From the NCBI GenBank assembly GCA_964035795.1, contig OZ038320.1, forward strand, positions 7,161,164 to 7,225,163: a stretch of DNA of 64,000 nt, given 5' to 3'. Positions within the stretch are counted from its first letter, which is position 1. Each line of letters opens with the position of its first letter. The stretch is from Pterobdella sp. o SKG-2022. Its lineage: Eukaryota; Annelida; Clitellata; Hirudinida; Piscicolidae. This document shows positions 47,044 to 59,600 of this stretch, piece after piece. The notes under the pieces were generated by a model, which saw only the letters and a program-made list of their open reading frames with translations, had not been told where the DNA came from and ran no database searches. The translations under genes and the position numbers were made by a program.

Positions 47044-49047
47044 CTAACACTTCCATTTTATATACTTACTTACCCAACCAATTAAAATGCGTCAAATTGT
47101 TTCGTATATTTGTATTATTCAAGTTAATATGTTTCACAAAGTTGTAATTAAATATTTCGAAAGTCTCATACAATACTTAACACCAAAATATTGTACAAAT
47201 TCTTTATATGAACATACCTTTACATTTAGTTAACATTTTTGCAATATAAAACCATTAAATATACGATGCTCAAATGAGTAAATTTTATATAAAATAACCT
47301 CCATACACATTGCAATTTAAATTAACCCAACTTAAAATAATAACCTTAACTCTCCGTCAATATGCCACTTTTCCATGTAGTGGCACGAAAAGTGTACAAC
47401 GATGTATGATGCTAGAGGTAAGTGTCTATTTATATCTCACAATAAACAATTTAGTATGCGCTATATAATCTTTAAAATTTCATTTTTTTTGTATTTAGAG
47501 TTTTTACAAGATTTCATTCAAAACAAGATTCGATTTTTTTACTCATAAAGTTATTTTTGACAATAGTAATTATTACCTTATACTTTGAAAGGAATATTTA
47601 CGTCTGAATTTTAAAATAAAACAAGTCATATATCTTCATTTTTTAAATAACTATAATTTTTGACACGTCATAACATCAAAAAATTTAAAAAACGCCAAAG
47701 TTTTTGATAGAACATAATTTATCCAAATATAGTTCTTAACCCCAAATGTATCGGAACCACGCCTAATGAGGTAGAATAGCTTGGAAACGCAAGTTTAGAA
47801 AAGAATTGAAAAAAAATTTTGTTTAAACAGAACTTTCTCCTGGTTCCTTGATGATGCATGGCAATCTACGAGAAGCCCCGTAAGAGCTTTGTTTGAACTA
47901 AAAATTAGTGTTTGCCTTAAATAATTGTAAAACATGACTAATTTTATGTTTAAAAAACAAAAAATATTTTGTATAAAAAAGTACGTCAAGTATTCTTTCA
48001 CACACCTAATTTATAAACTAAAAATTCTTCATACATAAGTTTCATACAAATTTAAGGTATAACTTCGAAGCAGAAATAAATTTTAAAAATAATTACCTCA
48101 CCATATCTTTGTAGAATTATTTCAGTAATAATCACCTTTAAAAGCTTTAATATCAAAATTGATTGATCAATTTTAAATTTGCTTCAAGTGAACTCTAATG
48201 AAACAACTGAGAATTTCATTTGATATTCACACTTTTCAAGCAGTTAGCTCATCAAAAAGCGGCAAAAACTTCAAATTTATGTAGTGTTAAGCAGTACTTT
48301 GCCTTGAATGTCTCAGAAATACTTTATTTTTTGTGTATTTAATTTAAATGTCAACGTTATGGAAACTTATTCAATGACTAATATTCCTTTGAATAAATTC
48401 AAACAAAAAAATAGCGATTCAATGGTTCTACTAATCAAAAAATTACTTTTTTGTGAAAACCTTTGGACAATAAATATGAATAAAAAACCAGCCATGTAAC
48501 ACTATGAGCTATTTTTAACACTTGTTATATCGGTAGGTGCTCAAAACAGCAACACCTTCCTGATGTAGACAAGTTTGCTGATGGGTTTTTAGTATAATTT
48601 TAAAATCAGCTTCCTTTAAGAAAGAAACTCTAGAACTCAAATCTTTTAAGCATAGTGCTACACTTGAAGTACTACCGAATTTGATAGGAATAATATCCAA
48701 AAAAATTCACTACTCTGTAATATCGAAGTTCAATATTATATAATACAGATGATCTAATTATGGGAATTCAAAAATTTTATAAACAAGCATCGAAAGTTGA
48801 AACAAGCAGTTTATTATGTTTTCAAGATATACCTAACAAGTCAATTAACGAGTTATTATAGAAATCATATTTCTAATATATTTTTTCAATTTTTTATGAA
48901 TTGTTCAAAAAAAAATGATGCATTAAAGAAAACGAATAAGAAAATGAGGGAAAGTAAATGATTTCTAAACTTTGTTGGGCTTATAACAACTTTCTCACCA
49001 ATATATTTAATAAGAGAGTTATTAAATATTATACTTAAAAACAAAAT

Positions 49048-49195
49048 TGAAATATTATCAACATTGGAATATTATCAACATTGGAATATTATCAACATTG
49101 GAATATTATCAACATTGGAATATTATCAACATTGGAATATTATCAATATTGAAATATTACCAACATTGGAATATTATCAACATTGGAATACATCA
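49048..49195. repeat. 17-bp tandem repeat, about eight units
   Basis: Unit ATTATCAACATTGGAAT repeated about eight times with one or two changes in the sixth and seventh units. Seventeen is not a multiple of three, so the frame through it is spurious. Confidence 0.93.
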
Positions 49196-49273
49196 AAATA
49201 TATAAAATTCCAATTTCAATATACAATTCTGTTTTATATTTTTTCATCATCAGTTGCTATTCTATATTAACCC

Positions 49274-49447
49274 AAATGTAATGCGTTATTTATAAAGCGC
49301 TTTTCCTTATAGATCAAAGCGCTTGCTAAAAATTAATGTAGCGAAAACACACTGTGTAACAGGTGCTAATTGTCAGCCTACGCGGGATTGAACTCCGTAC
49401 CTTTAGGTAATTAGTCTAATGCTCAACCATTGAGCTATAGGGGCCGA
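49274..49447 (-). mobile_element. tRNA-Ile-like SINE, copy 4 (full length)
   Basis: Minus strand, head: acceptor arms GTCGGCC/GGCTGAC pair over seven bases with one wobble; box A TAGCTCAATGG; box B GTTCAATCC; the seven-base anticodon loop CTAATTA reads anticodon AAT, so the source looks like tRNA-Ile. Then body AATTAGCACCTGTTACACAG, GTGTTTTCGCTACATTAATT, AAGCGCTTTGATC, AAAAGCGCTTTATAAATAAC and tail GCATTACATTT. The T-arm stem is weak and the body is fused directly on, so it is a SINE and not a tRNA gene. Confidence 0.88.
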
Positions 49448-50269
49448 CATGTACCCTCAACAACATAAGAACAACAAGAAAATTTAACAAGCAACACGGT
49501 ATAGATCATATTGATTATAATCAAGTTTTAAAAAGATTGTTTCAATTAAGTAATAATAAATGTACTGAAAACAAAACAACATTGATTGAAACTACTAAGC
49601 ATTTCGCAAGTATAAGGTGCATCCCAAAGTACTTGTTTATGTAAGTTTTATACACGTGAACTAGTTTCAGTTTATTATATTTGTTACTTGAAAAAGAGAA
49701 AGAAACCATGTCAACTAATTTTAGTTTTATCTAATTTGAGGAATCTAGCGCCTTTTACGCATCGTTCAGAGGCACTCTGCTATGAACAGCTTGTAAAAAA
49801 TTGTTTTAAGAAGAAATGGCCCAGATGAAAAATTTGAAGTTAAAAAGTAAAGTATTCAAAAGAAAATGACCAAAGAAAAAAAAAAGATTTAGCATAGAAA
49901 TGGGAGGTGTAAATATTAGACTTGAAAACAAGAAGAGGTTAATAGGCAAGCTTAGAAAAAATATTAGATTCAAGAAAAAGAAGTTTTAAAGAAAAAATGT
50001 CATGCAGCAGAAAGCAGATTCTGTATGAAAATTGGTAGTGAAAAGAAGCCAGTGAAGACCAATAAGAGGTGGGAATATTCAAAGGTATGGGAGACCAGGC
50101 GAGCACAAGATTTGTGAGCTCTAAAGAAAAATGAATGGTTGATTTTGAAAGATTTTGATAAAGAGAATTTAATTATTCAAGAAAAAAAGTACGAAAAACA
50201 AGTATTTTGGGAGAAGCAACATCGGTGTAAGAAAACTGTCTGCACGATTCACACAGTGAGGGAAACAAA

Positions 50270-50420
50270 CATCATCGGCTGATAACTATCAGATGATAAT
50301 GTAAGATCGTCTTACGAAAAGCTTCGTGATTTAAGTTAATAAATATTTTTTGTTAAGTTCCCTCATTATTTGATTTAAACTATTCTAGGCCATCAGGGTT
50401 CACAGCATTTTGAATGTTTT
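50270..50420 (+). repeat. Solo PLE terminus with hairpin motif
   Basis: Reads GATGATAAT, perfect stem GTAAGA-TCG-TCTTAC, GAAA, AGCTTCGTGATT, TTAAGTTAATAAATA, then TTCCCTCATTATTTGATTTA and AACTATTCTA. The second half matches the sequence just 5' of PLE A at 28.0 kb (CCCTCATTTGATTTAGGCTATTCTA), so this is the terminal repeat of the same PLE family, here without a recognised RT. Confidence 0.7.
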
Positions 50421-52242
50421 CTAGGAATCTTCAGTCAACTACCTGTTTATAATGCAAATTTTTGAATTGTTCACTACTCGAAGTTCTGCAGGGTTTTTTG
50501 TTATTCAATGTATGCACCTAAATTCCTTTTTACTCAACTTTCGTTTTATTGTTTTTGAGAACTTAGACAGCTTATCAAAGAATTTTTTTTAAGTTTAGAA
50601 TCTCTCTATCACGTAGGTTGACTTTCAAATAACCGTCATGGTTTTCAGCCTATTTGAAGCTATATTTAAACAAGGTTTTGATGTTGAATTATAGAAACAT
50701 AATGTAAAGTACACATTGATATATTAAACAACAGAATATTTTCTGAGATGAAAAGGTTTCAAACGATTTGAATTTTCACCTTTTGCTTCTATAATTTTTC
50801 ACGATGCAGATTTTTTAAAGTAAAATAAAATCTTTGGTTTCAAACAGATCATAATACCAATCTTGTATACTTATGACTTGTACTTTGCATAATTATTAAG
50901 CTTGACTACAGAGAGTAAGATCGAATTAATCGAATCCGCCAGGTAAGCAGTTTGGTCACGAGCCTTGATTTTATTGCCATAATAAAAGCAAAGCACACAT
51001 TTTCAAGCTTTATTTAAAATCGTGCGGCTTGTTGAAATCAATTTTTAAATAAAAAATAATTCACTTGTGCTGATCCTCAAACCAAAACGTACAAAAACCG
51101 AACCAATAAGAGATCAAAAATATTATTCAGAAGTTGATATAGACGTTTTCTAGCTTAATAAAATAATGGCCGAAAATAAAGTAACTTGTCGAAACGTTGA
51201 GAAAGCTACATTTCACATATTTTATTTACAATTTCAGCTTAATTAAAAGTACCGACGTGAAAAGGCTACAACTTAGCTATAAAATCTAGAGTCCAAAAAG
51301 CATGTCCATTCAAAAATAACCGCATTAATGCATTAAAACAATAGTATTATGACTGGATAAATACGTCAATATAAGAATAAGCATATTTTATTCAAAAAAA
51401 GCTTGTATGGCGAACATATAAAAGTATATAATGATTATTGATGAAGCTTATGAGGTCGCTCCTGCTACTTTGCTTTTAATCGCATCCCTGTGTGGTAATT
51501 TCAATAAGGCATTGCATTTTATTAAAAATTTGTATATTTATTCTAATAACCATAATGACTAATTAAATTCGACAGAAAACACAGGTAATAATATATTTGA
51601 TACAAAAGGCCAAGTTTTCGATATAGTAACTAATAAACACTCAATTTTCATAACCTACAAACACAATCTGAATTTTTATTGTACTTTTTCATTATTCTAA
51701 GCTACCGCTGTCAAAAAATGTGGTCTAGTTTGTGAACTTTGTGCAATGCTAGAGTTAAAAGATCATCACAAATTTGCATATACAATCCAGCCATTTTAAA
51801 GGTATGTTGTAACAGATGTTGGTGTTGCTGAAGTGAAAATGTTGTATATTTGTTTGTTATTTTTAAAATTATTTCTCTATCAAATATGTCAATGATTCAA
51901 TCAAAGATGAATCAAATTTTCTGACGCCTTTGAGGCAAACTTGTTTGAAGCACTAAGCTGGTGTTTATTGCTTTGTGCAAAAGATTATTTATTAACTTTT
52001 CCATTAGATAGTTTATGATTGCAAACTGAATTTTTATAAGTTTATTTTTTTTATATATTCATAATTAATAACAGAAAATGCTTTTAACGGAATGTGAAAA
52101 ATGCCGAAGCACTAGTTAAGTAAGAGTTATTAAAACATCACTGAGTTACGTAAATATTATATTTGAAAAACAATACTATAAAGTTATCAATAAAAACTGC
52201 AGTTAAACTATATAAACAAGTTATCATACAGCTCAAACTCAC

Positions 52243-52662
52243 AAAATCTTTTGCTTCACTCCAGAATACTCCTTCAAATTGAGAGAAGTTTTATCAGCGC
52301 CCACAATTCCTTTGATGAAATCTAAGGCCTTTTCCATAGTATTCCATTCAAGACCGTTCTTACCGCTGAGTTTCATGACCTCTTTAGCGACCGAGTTTAT
52401 ATCCATTTTGCCTCCTTTGAAGAGGAAAATTCTGAGGAGATTGATGGTTGTGTTAATGATTCGACTGTTTTCAATATCTTTAATTTATGTTGCAAAATTT
52501 GTAATGATAAAAAATACATTTGGGATAATTGTTATTTATGATATTTACTATGTTGGTTTTTGAAAATTTTATCCTGAGAGTGAAAGCATCTTAGACAATG
52601 TATCGGAACTCACAATTTGTCTTTAATTGCATTCATGGCGGCAGGGAGTAATGCAGAGAAAA
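52243..52662 (-). CDS. Two exons of an unrecognised gene (partial)
   Basis: Exon 52662-52614 (FSALLPAAMNAIKDK) and exon 52431-52243 (FLFKGGKMDINSVAKEVMKL, SGKNGLEWNTMEKALDFIKG, IVGADKTSLNLKEYSGVKQK) are joined in frame. Both acceptors end in CAG and both donors are the strong TT|GTGAGT. Together they give about 78 residues of amphipathic, mostly helical, intracellular-looking protein without signal peptide or membrane segment. The first exon starts needing one more base and the second ends at phase 2, so exons are missing on both sides. I do not recognise the family. It lies between two minus-strand genes, TMEM181 and the EF-hand gene, and could be an extra 3' or 5' part of neither, since both are otherwise accounted for. 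Confidence 0.55.
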
Positions 52663-55600
52663 CTGTTAATATAAATATTATAATATGATACTTATCATTT
52701 TTTAAAATTTAATTAAAATTTTTTTATGGTTCATGAAACTCAAAAATCGTTAAAACCTGAAGAGTTATTGAAACATGTTTTGATTGTTATAGTATTGAAA
52801 ATGAAACAACATATTCACTACCACAATGCATACTAACAACCACTCAATGCATGAATACACATTCCTCATTATTAAAACTACTATTGAGCCTTCACGTTAT
52901 TTAAAAAAAATTCACCGTTCGCACTATATAACAACATCAAAAAGACTGAGTAATGCTAATCAGTTTAAAAAACAATTGATCAGTTCCACCGCATGGTCTT
53001 AATGAAATGCACCCAAGAAAAGGATGCAGATAATTCACGTTGAAACCATAACTAATAGGGCTCAATTATGTCTACAAAACGCAAAGGGGTTTGCAAAGTT
53101 TGTGTGAATATGAAAGCTTTAACATTTTTCAATATATATAATATGGTTTTAATATTGCAACGAAAGGCTTTGAATTAAATGAGAAGAATAGTCTTGTTAT
53201 TTGTAGTAAATAAAGAGCTCTCTTAATACACAAGCAGATTAAAAATTTATAAATAACAGGCTTATGAATGTTTATTTTAGAAAAAAGCTTTTCGATTTAA
53301 AAAATCCATACTAAGACTTATTATTTCTTGAATTATGCAATGGTTATTATATAACTTTTAATATTCACTGGTTTTTAAAATTAAATGATACTGCACACTA
53401 TCTACTCGTGAATTTTATCGTGACTAACTTGACTAAAAAGCCCCTATACCGTAGTTATCCAAAAGTTGAAATTAGTTAATATTCAGGGGTTGATGGAAAT
53501 CTGAGCTCATAATGTCAATTGATTCAAAAATCTGTGTCAGTTGGACTTGCAATAATATTCCATACAATTATGAAAAAATCCTTCAAAACCATCATAAAAT
53601 ACTATGAAATTTCGAGACAGGAATATTAAGCCTTTGGTTATATGAGAAGAGTGCTGTTCTGTTTTTTTTAAAGTATTTTTAACCTTTTTACGTGTTTTTC
53701 GTTCGTTAAAAAATGAATTTTGAGTTATATTTAATGATTTGAGAACTATACAACTAGTCATTGATCGATCGATGGTCGATTTTGTGTTTTTTAATCAATA
53801 TAACTTTTCATTCAAATTATCCGGTCATAATGAAGCATACGAAGTATTATAATATGATCAAAGTTTACAATATAACATATATAAAAAATATATCTTCATA
53901 CAGACACAACAGCACATGAAAGCAATGTTTCCGATTTCTCTTAGATGTAACGTAAGTCTAGTTGATATGCAAGTGAAGCAAAAATTGCAGAAGAATTTAA
54001 AACCAGTCCAAAGTAGAGAAACATGATAAAATCCCTTATCAAAACCACTTCTTAATTCACCATTAATATATTTATTCTTGTATACATTGCTTATCGAAAG
54101 ACTTTTATCGAAGTTATCTGGTTATTTGGTACGAATATACCAATTGCTTTGAGGCGCAACAAAAATTTAAAAAATTTGTGGTTTTATTTTTTAAGAATAT
54201 TTCTATTTATAGTGGTTTTTTCTTGATGTCTAGACATGTTGAGTGGTTAGACCAAAAGCCCATTTCAAAAATTCTATTGAGTTGCATTTTCTTTTGGAAA
54301 TCAATAAGAAACAATACTATTTTATCATTTATAAGACATAAACTCTTTGCTTCAATTCAAACTTTAAATTAAATACTTTAACGCAGAATTTTTACTGAAT
54401 AAACCCAAAAAATAATCCTTAATACGTATTTTAGAAAAAAATTTATTGACCTACCTTCAAAAAAGCAAGCCTTTCACCAACAACAAACGCTGTTCAAACG
54501 CTATATCTTAACAACAGAACATATATATGTACGTTTTAACATCAGAGTACGTTTGTATGAGAAGGCCAGAGCATACACCTACATGAGTCTAAGCACAATA
54601 TATATGCTATTGAGATACTAGGTTATTCAATACAAAATATAAAAAAATAAATTATTATTTTTTAACTTTTCAAATAACAATTATTTAAGGAAGATTGGAT
54701 TTCCTTATGTTTTCATAATTCTTATTCGATAATTTTATAAATAAGCCGTTGCTCTTTGGAACATTTTGAATATTTTCCAAACTTGAAGAGCTTTTAAATT
54801 GAAGTATATTCAATACCTTGAAAACACGCACAACAATATGCGATTAAGCATAATAATAGAATATTAATGAATGTTGGTCCGATATTTGATTTATCATATA
54901 AAAATGTTCGTTTACGGTAGATATTATTTGTGACTAATGTCAATTCAATGAAATCAATCATTAAATTTTAAATGTATTTCGACTTCTAATTTTATACTGA
55001 TCATAAAAGATGAAATGTTGAAGCAAGCTAGGGTTCAACACAGCTTATTTTATTCTATTTCATACCCATCTTATATCATTCAGCATTTTTTTAAAAATTT
55101 TAGCACGATTTTTGTAATAAAGCTGAAAGCAAATTTTACAGCATGAAGGTTACAGTTGAAGCAAACTTGGTTTAAAATTTTAAAAGCATTTATATGAAAA
55201 AAGCAAAGAATACACGTTTTGAATCGGATATTAAGTTGAGATAAATTCTTTATAAATGACTACTATATGGAAATAACTTAAATTATCAATTAAAAACTGT
55301 ATCATATTATTTTTGAAACCCATTTGAATAAAAACACTCACGGGTAATTTAAAATTTAAGCTATATACAGAAATGTTTCAAAAGTTGTCACCATTGTTAA
55401 GTATAACACGTCAAATGCTTCGCTCAATAACCATTACAAATTTGTATCGTTTATTTGATAAATATGGTCTATTGTGATGATAAATTTATTATATCATAAT
55501 ATTGCTTCAGTAAATTTTTAAAATTCTGTCTTTGAACGTTTGATTTTAGTATCAAAGGTCTGTAAAAACACTTTTAATGGTATGTTTCAATAGTTGCATG

Positions 55601-56673
55601 AAACCGATAAAACACAAAAAAACCTGAATATTTTTTTGAAGATAAATATTTAATTTTTGTGATTAGGTTCAACTTTAGCCACACGAGGAACTCTGTGTAG
55701 ATCTATTGAGATGAGTTTTAAATTTGGAGTCAGTTCTACCATAAAACTTCAAGAGAACTTATAATGGAAAAGATAAACTTTGAAACTTTTATTGGAGCAT
55801 CAAAACCAATGTCACAATCGATAGAAAATCATGCTAGTAATCTAAAAATCTGACTAAAATCCTTATTAAGACAAACTTTGAAAAAAGTTGAAATATTAAT
55901 ATTCAAAAAATAAATGTTAGGAGCCTTTGATGTTGACCATAGCATCGCACTCAGAAATTGTTAAAACCAAACAATACGACGACACCAACTCGCGCTTATA
56001 GTTAAAATAAACTTGTAATCATTGAGAAAAGTTCTTATAGTTGAAAATTAAGCAGGTCTTTTTAACGTACGTTATGTATTTCTTCAGAAGAAATTCAATC
56101 AAGTAGAATCTTTTAATTGAAAATAAAAAAAATATTTCTAGTTCAAGTAACACAACGAGCGAAACGACTTCAAAAAGCGTTAACCATCGTAATGTGAACA
56201 ATTAGAAATGTAAGAAACACATGAAAGCTTGAGTATAGTACAGATTATTAAACTAGTTATTTGAAAAAACTGGGAGACGTTAAGCTTAGTATTCAACCTT
56301 CAAAAACCATTGGCTACTCAGTGCATAAATGTGACTAAATTAAAACATTCACCAGTAAAATTTTCTCTACCGAATGAATTTTAAATAGAATTATATTAGA
56401 ATACTTAAATACTGATTGTACAATTCTAACAGTATCGATAAGATGTAAACTTGAACAATAGAATATATATGTGTGATGTTTCAAAGATTTTACATTTAAA
56501 GCATTACCTCACCAACTCAACAGCATAATCCTATATTTCCAATGGATTCTAAATGAAGACTCCTCACCCACTAGCATTCAATGAATCAATTCAAAACCAA
56601 GCTTATTAATTTATTTATTACTACCTTCAGCAGAAGTTAAAGGGTTAAAAATAATATAATATTTTCTATCAAT
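52663..56673. other. AT-rich DNA, nothing recognised
   Basis: Four kilobases with no supported exon, RNA gene or transposon. Upstream exons of the 52.2-52.7 kb gene may be hidden here. Confidence 0.4.
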
Positions 56674-59600
56674 TTACGACTGCACTTGGCCAAACATGTT
56701 TGACCACAGCTGCATAAATTCAGTTTTGTCTAAGCTTCCGTCTTGGTTTTTATCAAACACCTGCCAATGTGTCAGTAAAGAGTTGAGGCGTGGAAGTATT
56801 AAATTGAAATTTTGTCTACAGTTTGATATATGGATAAATGGAAGATAAAATTGAATTTTTTTTTGTTTGGTTGTGAGTGAAGGACGGTGAAATTAAGGTC
56901 TGTATGAATGTTCAAAGATGAAAAAATAATTTAAACTTATTGAAAATTTCAATCAGTAATTAAGTAAGCTTTGTAAGCTTTTCAATTTAAAATCAAAATC
57001 GCGAAAATTTGTTTCAAAGATGAACTAAACCTTCGTTTGAATTCTCTGAGAAAAGTCTAATTGTGGAACTGATTACTTTTATACGGTTCAAGACGGTTTC
57101 AAAATTAATTACTTTTATTTTCTTAGTGCACAATCTATTTGTTGAGATAAAAGTTCGCCTGGAAAGCAAAATTCAAAGAACAAAATTTTATTTCTGCTGT
57201 ATGGCAAACTTAAATTTTCACCAAAATCGGAGTTGTTCTCAAGCATTAGGCATCCTTGTCATGATAAATTTTGCTCCCTCAAGTATTATTATCTTTTGAT
57301 AAATTGCAGTATTTCAAAAGATTTGAAACTTTTTCAAAAATTGAGAAAAATTTCCCGTTTAAAGTTTCATTTTAAGATTTTTCAAAAATACCATGCGAAC
57401 TGAATAAGCTATCAAGACTACTAATTATATCATTAAAAACCTCTAAATTTCAACTCAAGTGAAACAAGTTAATTTTGAATTTTTCTTCATGAATGAAAAC
57501 ACACAGAATCCACAAAACAAAAACTCCCTTGAGCGTCTGAGAAGTCAGCAATAAATGATGCAACTAATGTGTGTGGGTGCTTTTACTTTTTCAGTAAAAA
57601 TTGTCTTTTAAATTTTAAGTTCGCCCTTATGTACATTGAGTTTAGAATTTTAGAGGCTTTCAGGGTAATGTTTGTTTAGAACTTTATCTATAGAAATGTT
57701 TCTCATTATTGTGTACCTGCATCAGAGAGACAGCCATTTGGTCATTGTACCCCATCAGCTCCTTGATCACCACCACCACTTCATCAGGGCTAAGAACCCC
57801 GTTCCCGTCTCTGTCAAGAGCTAAGAAGCGGTTGGTGATTTCTTCATTGCTGTATGTGAAGTTTTTTTGATTAAGGAACTATTTGCCTTGATGTATGTTT
57901 GAATGAATCAACGAATAAGTGGGTGAGAGTGTGATGGGTTTGAAAACGTCACAAAAAAACTAGGATTGATGACCAGCGAAGAACATGGTAAGAAAGCATG
58001 CAAACAGTTTCTTAATAAAAACAAATAGCAATGGCGAAACTTTAATAGGTTCACTACACAAGCATTGTTTATAGAGTCTTAAAGCTTTATTCATTTCTAT
58101 CCTTTAAAAATGTACCAACGTTTCAAATTTTGATTAACTGCTGGAAAGTTTCTGCTACTATTCAAGTATTATTTATCAGTTTAAAAATAAAAATTTTAAA
58201 GGTTTTTAAAGCATAAAATTTTATCTTTTTTTTACAAAAAGGTTTCGAGAAATAAAAGATAAATGCATTGAACAAAATGATGGCCCTCAAGTTTATTAAT
58301 ATCTGTGAGCCCCAAAAAAGAAAAAATGGGCTTCGAGAATTTTAAAACTACGAAAAAACTGTTTTTATACAATGAAAAAATGAATTTATTATAAATAAGG
58401 ACGCTGTCATTGGAGACATGAAAGTGAGTGCAGACATTTGGATTTTGACATTCTCTTCAATAAACAGCGGAAGATGATGTGGCCAGAGGGTCTTAGTTAA
58501 AATGATTCTAAAAAAAAAGCTGTTTAGAACGAGAACAACATGCATATGTGAAGCTATATTGACCAAGAATGCATAAAAAGACTAACGAAAATGAAAAATG
58601 ACTTTTAATCTCAAAAAGCTGCTCACAATCAATAACATAACTGCATCGAATGCTCTTTGATGCTAGCCAATGGGTATGTGGTAAGGTAATGAAGTGACAT
58701 TCTAGTATTTCCGATGCTATAACCTTCAACCTAACTCTAAAAAAGCTGATGAAAATTGATACTGCAATAGAAAAATAAGCAATTTGGACATGGAGTCGCA
58801 CAAATTAATTGTGGATACAAGCAGTTAAACATAACATAATCGACAAGAGGAAACATGAATATGTAAAAAAATATTTTCAAAAAAACCTTGGAAAATACAC
58901 AATGGAAAGGTTTTAAGGGATATAAATAATAACGCCACTTATCTGCGAAAATTATTGCGAGCTTCAAACTGAAAAATGTTTTCTAAATATACAAAACCAA
59001 AAGCAAAACTTGTAGCAAGCATTCTGAGTTGATGAGATTACTAATCAAGCAGAAAAACACTATCTCAAAACGCGATCTAGAAGTTTAATTAAATTAATAA
59101 AAAAAAAAAAAGTTTAGACAAATTTATCGGTGGCATGAATCTATCGACCGATAACGTCGTGGTAGACTGCTTAAGATACAACGTTTTCACCCATTTTTTT
59201 CATATCACATTGAGTTTCTTAAAAAGTCTAAAGCACAAGATACAGACAACAGATTTGAATAAAAAACAATATGAAGCTTTAGAATTTTTAAACTTCCGTG
59301 CTAGGAAGGCTTGAAGTGCAAATCATCATAAATAATTCTGTGACCCTTATCCTCATGGATGATGAATCATCGATGGTGCAATGAATGATTACGTACGTTG
59401 CTTTGGCTTCCGCGTAGAAGTCTGAAAACTCTTCAATGTCCAACTTCCCGTTTCCATCCTTGTCAAACTTTTTCAGTAACATCACCACCTTGGTAGATTA
59501 TAAACTAAATTATAAATGACCTAATTAAAAAAACATATATTTTTGTTCAATTTCGTTATGGCGTTTTTAGATAAAATGAGACGTGTTGAACCCAGGTACA

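Larger units (their letters stand above)
47044..52242. other. Mostly unassigned DNA upstream of TMEM181
   Basis: It should contain the TMEM181 first exon and the 3' end of the unknown gene at 52.2 kb, but I could not identify either. Supported content: a 17-bp tandem repeat at 49.05 kb, a SINE at 49.3 kb and a PLE-terminus-like motif at 50.3 kb. A minus frame at 48515-48700 (containing VALCLKDLSSRVSFLKEADF) looks protein-like but has no convincing splice sites. 49.85-50.25 kb is purine-rich on the plus strand. Confidence 0.4.

Noticed and set aside
46843..47047. Frames on both strands at 46.9 kb
   Set aside because: Only the third minus frame joins in phase with the TMEM181 exon at 46.5 kb and resembles the human N-terminal region; the other open frames are shadows.
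49375..49447. tRNA-Ile gene
   Set aside because: Box A, box B and acceptor pairing are good, but the T-arm is weak and the sequence is fused to a body shared with three other copies, so it is a SINE head.
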